Shown in pieces: positions 1 through 8,933 of a stretch of 32,287 nucleotides of DNA (within the stretch, counting starts at the first letter, position 1; the number at the start of each line of letters is the position of its first letter). Both the position numbers and the translations under genes were made by a program. The notes under the pieces were generated by a model. That model did not search any database. It was not told where the DNA came from and saw only the letters and a list, made by a program, of their open reading frames with translations. The stretch spans positions 1 through 32,287 of the forward strand of contig JAHQVX010000044.1 in the NCBI GenBank assembly GCA_019634125.1, in the 5' to 3' direction. This DNA comes from Saprospiraceae bacterium. Its GTDB lineage: Bacteria; Bacteroidota; Bacteroidia; Chitinophagales; JAHQVX01.

Positions 1-247
1 AGCAGATTAATTCGAAATTGAATACAGTGAAAATCCTTGCCACATCAATCTATCCTCTTTTCCCTTCAAAGCTGTGCGCAAAATAGCACTTACCCCACAC
101 TGCCACACAAAGGTGCTCAAATCGCAGATTTCATCCCCGCCACCCACACTAGTCTATTAAAAGAAATGTTGTTTTCCGACATTCCTGTCGATCCAGAATA
201 CTTCAACATGGACTGAGAACTTCTATATTTGACCTTCAAATCAGTTT

Positions 248-2689
248 ATGGATTTCAAAAAGTGGCTACCAGACCTTGTAGTGCTCGGAATTTTCCTCGC
301 ATTAACCTACATCACTTTCGCCCCAGCATTCAGCGGAAAAATCATGGATCAATACGATATCGAAGGCTATAAAGGCATGGCTTCCGAAATCAAAGACTAC
401 CAGGAAAAAGAAGGTAAAACCATTCATTGGACCAACTCCGCCTATTCTGGAATGCCCACTTACATCGTTTCCAACGATGTATTCCTAGAGAGCAACATCG
501 CACGAAAAGTCAACCGATGGATTAGAAAAGCCTTTCCAAACCCTTCTGGTTTACTCTTCATTGGCTTAATTTGTTTTTACATTCTCGCACGAACACTGAA
601 AATAAATCGTTGGTTAGCTGTTGCTGGAGCAGCGGCCTTTATGCTAGGCACGTTCGTAATGACAAGTATTGAAGCCGGCCACGCTTCAAAAATTAACGCA
701 TACGCCTATACGCCCTTAATCCTCGCTGGTCTGCTCTTACTTTTCCAGCAGAAAAAATACTTACTGGGCTTGTTGGCTCTTTCCTTCGGTCTAGCTGCCC
801 AAATCGCATCCAACCACGTACAAATCACCTTTTACATCTTCTTAATTTGCTTGGTCTATTCCATTTATGAATTGATTCAACACATCAAAGGTGGACAGCT
901 GAAAGAACTAATAAAAGCCAGTGCATTTGCCCTAGCTGGTGTTTTAATTGGTGTTGGAGTGAATTACAATTTACTCGCCACCATTCAGAATTATTCCAAA
1001 GAATCTACTCGAAGCACATCAGCACTCACTCCTTTACCGGGAGGCAATCCCAGCCAAGGTTATGAATATGCAACAGGATGGAGTTACGCCCCCATGGAAA
1101 GTATGACGTTACTAATTCCTCGTTTTATGGGCGGGACTTCGGCAGAGCCACTGGGTGAACAATCTAGTTGGTCGGGCAACCGGCAGATTCCTGCCAGCCT
1201 TCAAGAAAACCCTCCAACTTACTGGGGAAAACTACCTAGCACGTCTAGTCCTGTTTATGTAGGTGTCATCATTTCATTCTTATTCATCTTCGCCTTTTTC
1301 ATTCAAAAAGGCGCCTTTCGTTGGTGGATTCTCATTGCTTCTGTTCTTTTATTATTATTGAGTTGGGGGAAATATTCACCCGGCGTCTACGATATCTTCT
1401 ACAATTTTTTTCCCTTCTTCGATAAGTTCCGAACACCCATGATGGCCTTATTGATGATGGGCCTATTGTGGCCGATGTTCGGTTTCCTTGGCTTAGATCG
1501 TCTGGTCCAATCAGAAGATACATCCACCTTCCTCAAACCATTTTACATTTCACTAGGAATTACGGGAGGCTTGGTGCTCGTATTTGGTCTATTGGGCAGC
1601 TTTATGTATTCGTTCAATGGCCTGGTCGACGAGCAACTCCGAGCAGGTGGTTTTTCAATGGAAATGCTTCAACAACTCAAAGCCGATCGCGTGAAACTAT
1701 TGCAACTCGATTCCCTACGAAGCTTGCTATTCTTAGGCTTGGGTGCAGGTGCGATTTGGTTGTACCTCAAGGACATGATTCAAGCGAAATGGGTCTTGGC
1801 TGGAGTGGCCATTTTGTCGTTCCTAGATATTGCATTGGTTAACAAGCGTTATGTAAATGCCGATGATTATGAGGAGTCGAATGTATTCAATAGAAAACTT
1901 TCTGCCGATGGTGTAGATCAAGCCATTCTTCAAGACAACGACTTGCACTACCGAGTGTTTAACAACTCGCCTTCTGTTATGGCCGAGGCGACCACATCGA
2001 GCAATCACAAATCGATTGGCGGCTATAGTGCGGCAAAACTGTTGCGTTATCAAGATATTTTTGATCGCCAGGTTGGTCGCGAAAACACAGAGAATATTTT
2101 AGCGATGCTGAATGCCAAGTATTTTATTGGCCTAAACCAAAATGGGCAGAAAGGGTACCAGCAAAACTCCAGAGCCTTAGGCAATGCCTGGTTCGTTAAC
2201 AATGTACAATTTGGTGCTAATGCCGATGAGGAAATGCGCTTATTGGGCAGCGCCGACTTTAATGATATCGCCATCTTGCCTGTCAGCGTACAAGGAGAAA
2301 TCCCAACGCTGTTGTCTAAAGCGAATAATGGCATTGAACTGACTTCCTATCATCCAGAGCGACTTGAATACAAAGCTCGAAATGGAAATACCTCTTCCCA
2401 ATTCGCCGTTTTCTCGGAGATTTTCTACCAATCTAAGAATGGCGATGGTTGGCAAGCGTATATAAATGGTGAGAAAGTGCCGCATTACCGAACCAATTAT
2501 GCCTTAAGAGGATTGGTTATTCCGGAGGGCGATCATGATATCGTATTCCAGTTTGAGCATCCCGCCTTTAATCGTCAAGCTATGATCTCGAAGATTGCAT
2601 CTGGATTGATCTTATTGTTAGGATTGGGCATTATTGTATTACAGTTTTTAGGTCGAAAAAAAGCAGAGTCGGTTGAAGTCGAAGCATAA
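248..2689 (+). CDS. YfhO-family multi-pass membrane protein
   Basis: 813-aa ORF with many hydrophobic segments; N-terminal MDQYDIEGYKGMASEIKDYQEKEGKTIHWTNSAYSGMPTY and overall layout typical of Bacteroidota YfhO proteins. Confidence 0.85.
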   Translation: MDFKKWLPDLVVLGIFLALTYITFAPAFSGKIMDQYDIEGYKGMASEIKDYQEKEGKTIHWTNSAYSGMPTYIVSNDVFLESNIARKVNRWIRKAFPNPSGLLFIGLICFYILARTLKINRWLAVAGAAAFMLGTFVMTSIEAGHASKINAYAYTPLILAGLLLLFQQKKYLLGLLALSFGLAAQIASNHVQITFYIFLICLVYSIYELIQHIKGGQLKELIKASAFALAGVLIGVGVNYNLLATIQNYSKESTRSTSALTPLPGGNPSQGYEYATGWSYAPMESMTLLIPRFMGGTSAEPLGEQSSWSGNRQIPASLQENPPTYWGKLPSTSSPVYVGVIISFLFIFAFFIQKGAFRWWILIASVLLLLLSWGKYSPGVYDIFYNFFPFFDKFRTPMMALLMMGLLWPMFGFLGLDRLVQSEDTSTFLKPFYISLGITGGLVLVFGLLGSFMYSFNGLVDEQLRAGGFSMEMLQQLKADRVKLLQLDSLRSLLFLGLGAGAIWLYLKDMIQAKWVLAGVAILSFLDIALVNKRYVNADDYEESNVFNRKLSADGVDQAILQDNDLHYRVFNNSPSVMAEATTSSNHKSIGGYSAAKLLRYQDIFDRQVGRENTENILAMLNAKYFIGLNQNGQKGYQQNSRALGNAWFVNNVQFGANADEEMRLLGSADFNDIAILPVSVQGEIPTLLSKANNGIELTSYHPERLEYKARNGNTSSQFAVFSEIFYQSKNGDGWQAYINGEKVPHYRTNYALRGLVIPEGDHDIVFQFEHPAFNRQAMISKIASGLILLLGLGIIVLQFLGRKKAESVEVEA
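1291..1313. repeat. Intragenic inverted repeat: cgccttttt-CATTC-aaaaaggcg
   Basis: 9-bp perfect arms, 5-nt loop, inside yfhO-like CDS. Confidence 0.9.
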
Positions 2690-3959
2690 AGCACTCCTCG
2701 TAACGTATTACTGGCCGCCTTGCGGGGGTGTAAGTGTGATGCGTTGGTTGAAGTTTTGCAAGTACTTGCCTGAAATGGGTATTGAGCCTATCGTATACGC
2801 GCCTGCAAATGCAGATTATCCTACCCGAGACGATGTGCTGACGAAACAAATTCCATCATCTCTTCAGGTATTGATGCGTCCGATTCGGGAGCCTAACTCC
2901 GTCTTTAAAAAGCTAACATTCCGAAAGGACACGAATTACGGCAGTGATGTATTTTCGGATAAATCGTCTTGGATGAAGCGGCAAGCGTTGAAAATTCGCG
3001 CCAATTATTTCATTCCCGATTCGCGTATGTTCTGGATTAAGCCTTCGGTGAAGTATTTACGAGAATATTTAGAGGAAAACCCGGTAGATATTCTAATCAC
3101 CAACGGAACGCCACATAGTTGCCACGTAATTGGATTCGAATTGAAGCAGTTGTTTCCTGATTTACCTTGGTTAGCTGATTTTCGGGATCCTTGGATGGAG
3201 ATTGATTTTTTCGAGGAATTGAATTTAAGCGCGCGTGCGCGCGCTTCACATGAGCAACTCGAAAAGGCTGTACTTACTACCGCAGATGCCATTACCACGG
3301 TAAGTCCGAGTTGGGCCGATTTGTTTGCCGCCAAAGGCGGCAAAAACATCCACACCATCACCAATGGCTACGATATCGACGACTTTCATTACTTAAAACC
3401 CTACGAGAAGCAAAAGCCATACCTCATCAGCCATGTAGGTACATTAAATGCTTCTCGGAACGCCGAATCGTTTTGGGCAGTCTTGCATCAACTCCAACGT
3501 GAACAACCACAACTCGCCGAACAACTAGAAGTACTTTTGGTGGGCCCGATCGATCAAAGTATCCAAGCAGCTGCCGAGCAATTAGGGGGAATGGTGCGAC
3601 TCACCTCCTCTGTTCCGCATAAAGCAGCCATTAGCATTATGAAAGCCAGTGATATCCTCTGGCTGGCCAATAACTCTACCGGAGCCACTAAGGGCAGAAT
3701 CCCCGCAAAATTGTTTGAATACATCGGTGCGGAAAAACCCATTCTCTACACGGGATCATTAGACAACGACGCCGCACACATTATTCAAACACACCAACTT
3801 GGTCATTGTATGGACTTCCATGCCGCCGAAGGCGGCATGGAATTTATCCAGAAAACCCTGGCCCAACCCAATGAAAAATCTACCATCGACCCTACACCCT
3901 TTCAACGAAAAACATTAACCCAACAACTCGTTAACGTTTTACACCAACTCGTCAAATAA
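2673..3959 (+). CDS. GT4-like glycosyltransferase
   Basis: 428-aa ORF, MKSKHKALLVTYYWPPCGGVSVMRWLKFCKYLPEMG N-terminus and C-terminal GRIPAKLFEYIGAEKPIL. The called start is TTG and overlaps the upstream gene by 17 nt. Confidence 0.85.
   Translation: MKSKHKALLVTYYWPPCGGVSVMRWLKFCKYLPEMGIEPIVYAPANADYPTRDDVLTKQIPSSLQVLMRPIREPNSVFKKLTFRKDTNYGSDVFSDKSSWMKRQALKIRANYFIPDSRMFWIKPSVKYLREYLEENPVDILITNGTPHSCHVIGFELKQLFPDLPWLADFRDPWMEIDFFEELNLSARARASHEQLEKAVLTTADAITTVSPSWADLFAAKGGKNIHTITNGYDIDDFHYLKPYEKQKPYLISHVGTLNASRNAESFWAVLHQLQREQPQLAEQLEVLLVGPIDQSIQAAAEQLGGMVRLTSSVPHKAAISIMKASDILWLANNSTGATKGRIPAKLFEYIGAEKPILYTGSLDNDAAHIIQTHQLGHCMDFHAAEGGMEFIQKTLAQPNEKSTIDPTPFQRKTLTQQLVNVLHQLVK
3227..3246. repeat. 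Intragenic inverted repeat: aagcgcgcg-TG-cgcgcgctt
   Basis: 9-bp perfect arms, 2-nt spacer (8 bp with 4-nt loop), in glycosyltransferase. Confidence 0.9.
3324..3344. repeat. Intragenic inverted repeat: tttgccgcc-AAA-ggcggcaaa
   Basis: 9-bp perfect arms, 3-nt loop. Confidence 0.93.
3816..3842. repeat. Intragenic inverted repeat: ttccatgccgcc-GAA-ggcggcatggaa
   Basis: 12-bp perfect arms, GAA loop. Confidence 0.95.
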
Positions 3960-4031
3960 AGCCATAAAAATCCATCCGGCTTGTAACAATTCTATAACTT
4001 CGAATACTAACTTAGAGTAAAACAACCTAAA

Positions 4032-4094
4032 ATGATTCTTCTACTCGTATTTCTAATCGTTGTTGCCATAACTGCAGCTGTTAAAGCATTATAA
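4032..4094 (+). CDS. Putative 20-aa hydrophobic microprotein (MILLLVFLIVVAITAAVKAL)
   Basis: ATG-to-TAA small ORF ending 5 nt before the ABC ATPase start; sequence resembles a single transmembrane helix. Below the length cutoff of the supplied ORF track. Confidence 0.35.
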   Translation: MILLLVFLIVVAITAAVKAL

Positions 4095-4099
4095 GATTT

Positions 4100-5029
4100 A
4101 TGCCAATACTTGACATTCGTGGCGCTAGTAAGCATTACAGAAACGTTGCCGCGGTAGATCGAGTGTCTTTTGAAGTTCCTAAAGGAAAAATTTTTGGATT
4201 ACTCGGTCCTAACGGAGCTGGAAAAACCTCATTAATTCGTATGATTACCCAAATCACTGGCCTCGATGAAGGCGAGATCTTTTTTGATGGGAATCAACTA
4301 CACCCTAGACATACCGCAGAAATTGGCTACATGCCCGAAGAACGTGGCCTCTATAAAAAGATGCAAGTCGGCGATCAGCTCATGTACTTGGCGCAACTTA
4401 AAGACATGAGCGCAAAAGAAGCCAAAACCCGAATTAAAGAGTGGCTAGATCGGTTCGATATCAACGATTGGTGGCCGAAAAAAATTGAAGACTTGTCCAA
4501 AGGCATGCAGCAAAAAGTACAGTTCATCTCTACGGTCATGCATCAGCCTAAATTACTTATCCTAGATGAGCCCTTCTCAGGTCTTGACCCAATTAACGCA
4601 ACACTTATTCGAGAAGAAATTTTTAGAATGGTGAAAGAAGAAAACATTTCCGTGATTTTCTCTACGCATAGAATGGAGCAAGTCGAGGAAATTTGTGAAG
4701 ACATCGCCCTGATCAATCAAGGCAAGTGCATCCTTTACGGTGAAGTAGATGAACTCAAGCAACAGTTCAAGAAAAATAAATTCTCCATGCAACATGTGGG
4801 AGAACTTCCAGAAGATTTCGGCACCGACTTTGAAATGGAAAATGTAGATGCACACAACCACATTTTTTCCATTAAAGAAGGGCAAGCATCGAACGAACTG
4901 CTTAGAAAGCTAGTAGATCGAGGCGTTCAAGTCACCGGATTCAACGAAATCTTACCCACTATGAATGAGATTTTCATCGAACAAGTTCAATCGAATCGCG
5001 TTATGACTCCTAAAACCGAAGCCGTATGA
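4100..5029 (+). CDS. ABC transporter ATP-binding protein
   Basis: Walker A GPNGAGKTS, signature LSKGMQQKVQ, Walker B LLILDEPFSGLDP, H-loop FSTHRMEQ; NatA-like C-terminal extension. Confidence 0.95.
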   Translation: MPILDIRGASKHYRNVAAVDRVSFEVPKGKIFGLLGPNGAGKTSLIRMITQITGLDEGEIFFDGNQLHPRHTAEIGYMPEERGLYKKMQVGDQLMYLAQLKDMSAKEAKTRIKEWLDRFDINDWWPKKIEDLSKGMQQKVQFISTVMHQPKLLILDEPFSGLDPINATLIREEIFRMVKEENISVIFSTHRMEQVEEICEDIALINQGKCILYGEVDELKQQFKKNKFSMQHVGELPEDFGTDFEMENVDAHNHIFSIKEGQASNELLRKLVDRGVQVTGFNEILPTMNEIFIEQVQSNRVMTPKTEAV

Positions 5030-6333
5030 AAAAAATGTGGGTCATCATTAAACGGGAATACCTTACGCGGGTAAAAAAACGCTCCTTTCTCATCAGCACC
5101 TTACTGGTTCCCCTTTTAATCACCGCCTTCTACGCTGCAATGATTCTATTAGCTACTGGGCAAGGTGGAGCTTCAAAGAAGAGCATTGCCGTTGTAGATG
5201 AAAGTGGTCAGTTCCTTCAAAAGTTTCGTGATTCAAAAGCTGTGGTATTTAAATATCCAAAGGGTACATTAGAAGAAGTGAAAGCCAGCTCGAAAGAAGC
5301 CGAATACACTGGAATTTTACACATTCCAACCATCGATATCTACAAACCAAACGACAATATCACTTACTTTTCAGATGGCACCTTAGGCCTTGCAGCCAAT
5401 GAATACATCGAAAATCAATTACGACGCCGCATCAAAGACTTACGGATGGAAGACCAACAAATCGATAAGGAGTTGTTGGAATCCTTAGAAGTGGATCTTT
5501 CATTAACTAAAGAAGGGTTGTTTGAAGTCAATAAAGACCAAACCGCTGAAGGCATTCTAAGTGGCATTGGCTATGTGATGGGCCTACTCCTGTATTTTGT
5601 CTTATTCTTCTTCGGTATGATGGTCATGCGGGCCGTAAAAGAAGAGAAAACTAACCGTATTGTAGAAGTTATTGTTTCCTCTGTAAAGCCCATGCAGTTG
5701 ATGTTTGGGAAAATCATTGGAATCAGTTTTGTCGGCTTAACCCAATTCCTCATTTGGGGCTTTTTAATGTACGGCGGCTATGCCTTGCTATTGCCTCTGA
5801 TGCTTCGGAAAAATGGAATAGACCAGCAAGCCTTTAATAGCGGAGAATTGTCAAAGGAACAAGTTGACAACTTACCAGACATCTCTCAACTTATGTACGA
5901 CTTAGCGAATTATGGCGGCTATGGCGAATTGATTTTTTACTTTTTATTCTTCTTCCTAGGTGGTTACCTCATTTATGCCTCGTTGTTTTCAGCTGTTGGT
6001 TCTGCCATTGAAGATGAAAACGATGCCCAGCAATTGATGTTACCCGTCATGATGCCGATTATTATTGGTGTAGTCATCTTATCCACCTTATTTAACGACC
6101 CACATAATCCTGTGGCTACTTGGGCTTCGATTATCCCATTAACCTCGCCTATTGTTATGCCAGCAAGAATTCCCTTTGATCCACCATTGTGGCAGAGAAT
6201 AGCATCAATAGTTTCACTTGTTATTTCCGTATTCTTCTTTGTCTGGTTATCGGCCAAGATTTTCCGCGTAGGCATACTGATGTATGGCAAACGGGTAAAT
6301 CTAAAAGAAGTGATTAAGTGGCTTCGGTACTAG
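5026..6333 (+). CDS. ABC-2 type transporter permease (NatB-like)
   Basis: 435-aa ORF overlapping the ATPase by 4 nt; MKKMWVIIKREYLTRVKKRSFLISTLLVPL and VKEEKTNRIVEVIVSSVKPMQLMFGKI are typical. Confidence 0.92.
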   Translation: MKKMWVIIKREYLTRVKKRSFLISTLLVPLLITAFYAAMILLATGQGGASKKSIAVVDESGQFLQKFRDSKAVVFKYPKGTLEEVKASSKEAEYTGILHIPTIDIYKPNDNITYFSDGTLGLAANEYIENQLRRRIKDLRMEDQQIDKELLESLEVDLSLTKEGLFEVNKDQTAEGILSGIGYVMGLLLYFVLFFFGMMVMRAVKEEKTNRIVEVIVSSVKPMQLMFGKIIGISFVGLTQFLIWGFLMYGGYALLLPLMLRKNGIDQQAFNSGELSKEQVDNLPDISQLMYDLANYGGYGELIFYFLFFFLGGYLIYASLFSAVGSAIEDENDAQQLMLPVMMPIIIGVVILSTLFNDPHNPVATWASIIPLTSPIVMPARIPFDPPLWQRIASIVSLVISVFFFVWLSAKIFRVGILMYGKRVNLKEVIKWLRY

Positions 6334-8810
6334 CTTTTCGGCTTTTTGTTCTTCCGAAGGGTATTGTAATCAATGAAATAAGAGACTTTCAGATTAATGA
6401 CATCCGTTTGATCGGCATCCAGTAATTCGCCGAAGTTGTTGAAAAAACCCGTTCGAGTCGTTTCTTGGAAGTCGGAAATCTGCTTTTTATACACTAAAAA
6501 CACATCACTACCTGGAGCGAATCGCCAGTTGAAGATAGCATCTAAATTATACGCCGAAAAGTTGAAGTCAGGCGCCGTGTATTCTGGATTTAAGTCTAAC
6601 TGTCCGTCACTTCTGCGCAGGTTATAGAAATTCTCATAACTTCCTTTATCCCATACATATCGGTTGTTGAGATTGAGGTTCATGTTTTCGTTGAACTTAT
6701 AGCTGAGGTCAAATCCCGCGTTCTGTCGCAATCGGTCACGCTCGCCCATAATCACATCTGAATCCACTTCATCTACATAACCGATATCGTCAGGTCTACT
6801 GTTGTAATTGTAATTCCCGCGTAACAATACTTTATCACTGAAGCGAATTCGTGGTGCGATAAATGCATTATACACCCGAATGGAGTAATAACCGTTAGAA
6901 ACGCCATGTTCTATTTCAGTATCGAAGGCAAATGTTTTCCGATAGTCGGAAGAAAAGCCCATCCCATACCATCCAAAATCTGGGCGTTGGAAGAAGGTTT
7001 CAAAGTCGCCTTGTCGGGGCTCAAAGAAGTCTTTACGGCCTTCTGGGCGTTGAACAGTATACACCCACATATTGTTAAAGTTCTTGAAAGTAGCAAAGGC
7101 ATTCATTCGGGCAGCATAAGCTGTTCTTAGGGAAGGCTGGTAAAGGTTCTCAATCCATGTATTGGCTCGAATGCCGTAATTCTGGAACGTGTTCGTAGGC
7201 TCGTTTACATTGTAACTTCCCCATAAACCATATTCCAGCTGGTTGTTTGTAAATAGAAGTCCAAGATCATTCCGATCGAATTCATCGGATTCAACACTCA
7301 TAAACCCGCCATAGTTGAAGGTTCCACTAATTTTTCCACCTTCGATAAAGGAGGAGAAACCAACATTATTGTTGGTTTCTAACTTTTCAAACACAGTACC
7401 AGATCCATTCTGATAAAAGACAGAGTCTTGGGTAAATATCTGGCTAAGGTTGAAATTCCCTTCCACACCATACTCTACATTTTTATCATTGATTCGAAAT
7501 CCAACACCAGTTACATTCGCGTCACGACCATTTTTAGCCCGGGCTACATTGGTATTAATCAGATTGATTGAAGAGGAGTTCTTTAATGTTTGGTCGAATA
7601 CAACAATATTGTAGTTGGTAAAAGGATCAATCAGGGCTTCTCGACTTTCATTGGTCACAGAGTCGACAACGAGTGCTGTGGCTTCATCTGTAAAGGCGTT
7701 AAAAACACCAATACCAAGGCCGTTTTTGGTTCGTCCAGAAATTTTAGTGGCATTCAGCAGTTTTGTCCGGCCGGGTAATTCCGTCACTTCTTCGTTGGCT
7801 CCAAGGTCGGAATATGGATCAAACTGGAAGCTTAATTGCCCAATTCGCCGGGAATAAAAGAGGTTGTTCTTGGAGAAGAGTTCCGTGCCTTCTGTAAAGA
7901 AGGCGCGGTTTTCATTAAATACTTGCTCGAAAGGCCCTAGGTTAAGTATCTGCTCGTCGGAGCGAACACCGCCAAAATCAGGAATAAGAGTCATGTCGAG
8001 GGTGAAACTCTCATTCAAACCATACTTTAAGTCCATTCCAGCATTAAAGTCTGCCTCTGTGGATGAGCCTGTTGAGCGGCCGATATTGGTAGAGATGAAT
8101 GGAGACAAATTCAACCGAACAGGTGGGTCTATACTTGTTACTCCAGTTAGTTTCCCAGATTGATTGATGAAACCCGCTTGATTCACATCTACGCGGTTCC
8201 AGGATACTTCCTCCCGGTCTCTTCGAATCACTCGCACGAAATTCAATCCCCAATCTTGTACATCGGTTTTAGGAAATCGTATGGCATAATACGGCACTTT
8301 GATTTCTGCTATCCAGCCATCCTCAACAATCTTCACATTACTTTCCCAAACAGCATCCCAACTACTATCTTCTCGTCCTTGTTCACTAAATTTCAGGTCT
8401 AATTGTACACCCGCGGCAGTTACAAAAAATCCAAATCCATTTTGATCATCGTTGAAGGTGTCTAATACGATGGCTAAACGATCGGCATTCACATTGAATT
8501 GATCGCGTTGGCCAAGTTCTTTTAGGATTAACGAAGGGTCATCGTACATCTTAGCTCCGAAATAGATGGCATTGTTATCGTAGACCACCTTAATTTCTGT
8601 CTTCTGACTGGCTGATTCATCTGGATTGGGGCGGAACTGTATGAAATCTGTTGCTACCGGGACATTTTCCCAAGCGGCATCATCGAGATTTCCGTCAATT
8701 TTAGGAGCTTCTGAAATACGAACCGCATTTAATTCTCTTTCTTGTGCGATTGTAAGTACTCCTCCGACTAATAACGCAATGGTTATCAAGGCTTTGCTGA
8801 AAGTGCGCAT
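6330..8810 (-). CDS. DUF5916 domain-containing outer-membrane-like protein with carbohydrate-binding-like N-terminal domain
   Basis: 826-aa ORF; signal peptide; APKIDGNLDDAAWENVPVATDFIQFRPNPDESASQKTEIKVVYD; NENRAFFTEGTELF motif; beta-barrel-like C-terminal half. Confidence 0.88.
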   Translation of the reverse strand: MRTFSKALITIALLVGGVLTIAQERELNAVRISEAPKIDGNLDDAAWENVPVATDFIQFRPNPDESASQKTEIKVVYDNNAIYFGAKMYDDPSLILKELGQRDQFNVNADRLAIVLDTFNDDQNGFGFFVTAAGVQLDLKFSEQGREDSSWDAVWESNVKIVEDGWIAEIKVPYYAIRFPKTDVQDWGLNFVRVIRRDREEVSWNRVDVNQAGFINQSGKLTGVTSIDPPVRLNLSPFISTNIGRSTGSSTEADFNAGMDLKYGLNESFTLDMTLIPDFGGVRSDEQILNLGPFEQVFNENRAFFTEGTELFSKNNLFYSRRIGQLSFQFDPYSDLGANEEVTELPGRTKLLNATKISGRTKNGLGIGVFNAFTDEATALVVDSVTNESREALIDPFTNYNIVVFDQTLKNSSSINLINTNVARAKNGRDANVTGVGFRINDKNVEYGVEGNFNLSQIFTQDSVFYQNGSGTVFEKLETNNNVGFSSFIEGGKISGTFNYGGFMSVESDEFDRNDLGLLFTNNQLEYGLWGSYNVNEPTNTFQNYGIRANTWIENLYQPSLRTAYAARMNAFATFKNFNNMWVYTVQRPEGRKDFFEPRQGDFETFFQRPDFGWYGMGFSSDYRKTFAFDTEIEHGVSNGYYSIRVYNAFIAPRIRFSDKVLLRGNYNYNSRPDDIGYVDEVDSDVIMGERDRLRQNAGFDLSYKFNENMNLNLNNRYVWDKGSYENFYNLRRSDGQLDLNPEYTAPDFNFSAYNLDAIFNWRFAPGSDVFLVYKKQISDFQETTRTGFFNNFGELLDADQTDVINLKVSYFIDYNTLRKNKKPKS
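7883..7908. repeat. Intragenic inverted repeat: ccgtgccttct-GTAA-agaaggcgcgg
   Basis: 11-position stem with one T-G mismatch/wobble, in the NENRAFFTEGTELF region of the DUF5916 CDS. Confidence 0.85.
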
Positions 8811-8914
8811 GAATGTAGGGTTATTGATGTAGAGGTCTTTCGTTAAACTTATTTTATACTATAGACTGCAAATTTAGAACCATGTTACGTGAGAAATGAT
8901 TTTTTTTATCTTCG

Positions 8915-8930
8915 TGTTGTTTAAACAACA
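8915..8930. repeat. Intergenic perfect palindrome TGTTGTTTAAACAACA
   Basis: 8-bp arms, no spacer, ending 3 nt before the ppx-family ATG; preceded directly by TATCTTCG, a possible -7 box. Confidence 0.9.
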
Positions 8931-8933
8931 AGC

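Noticed and set aside
1468-1842. 124-aa plus-strand overlapping ORF within the YfhO gene
   Set aside because: Composition is Arg/Ser/Pro-rich and typical of an out-of-frame translation.
7590-8402. Plus-strand ORFs inside the DUF5916 gene (and other opposite-strand ORFs in the track)
   Set aside because: They are shadow ORFs overlapping a long gene with recognisable motifs and show no protein-like features of their own.
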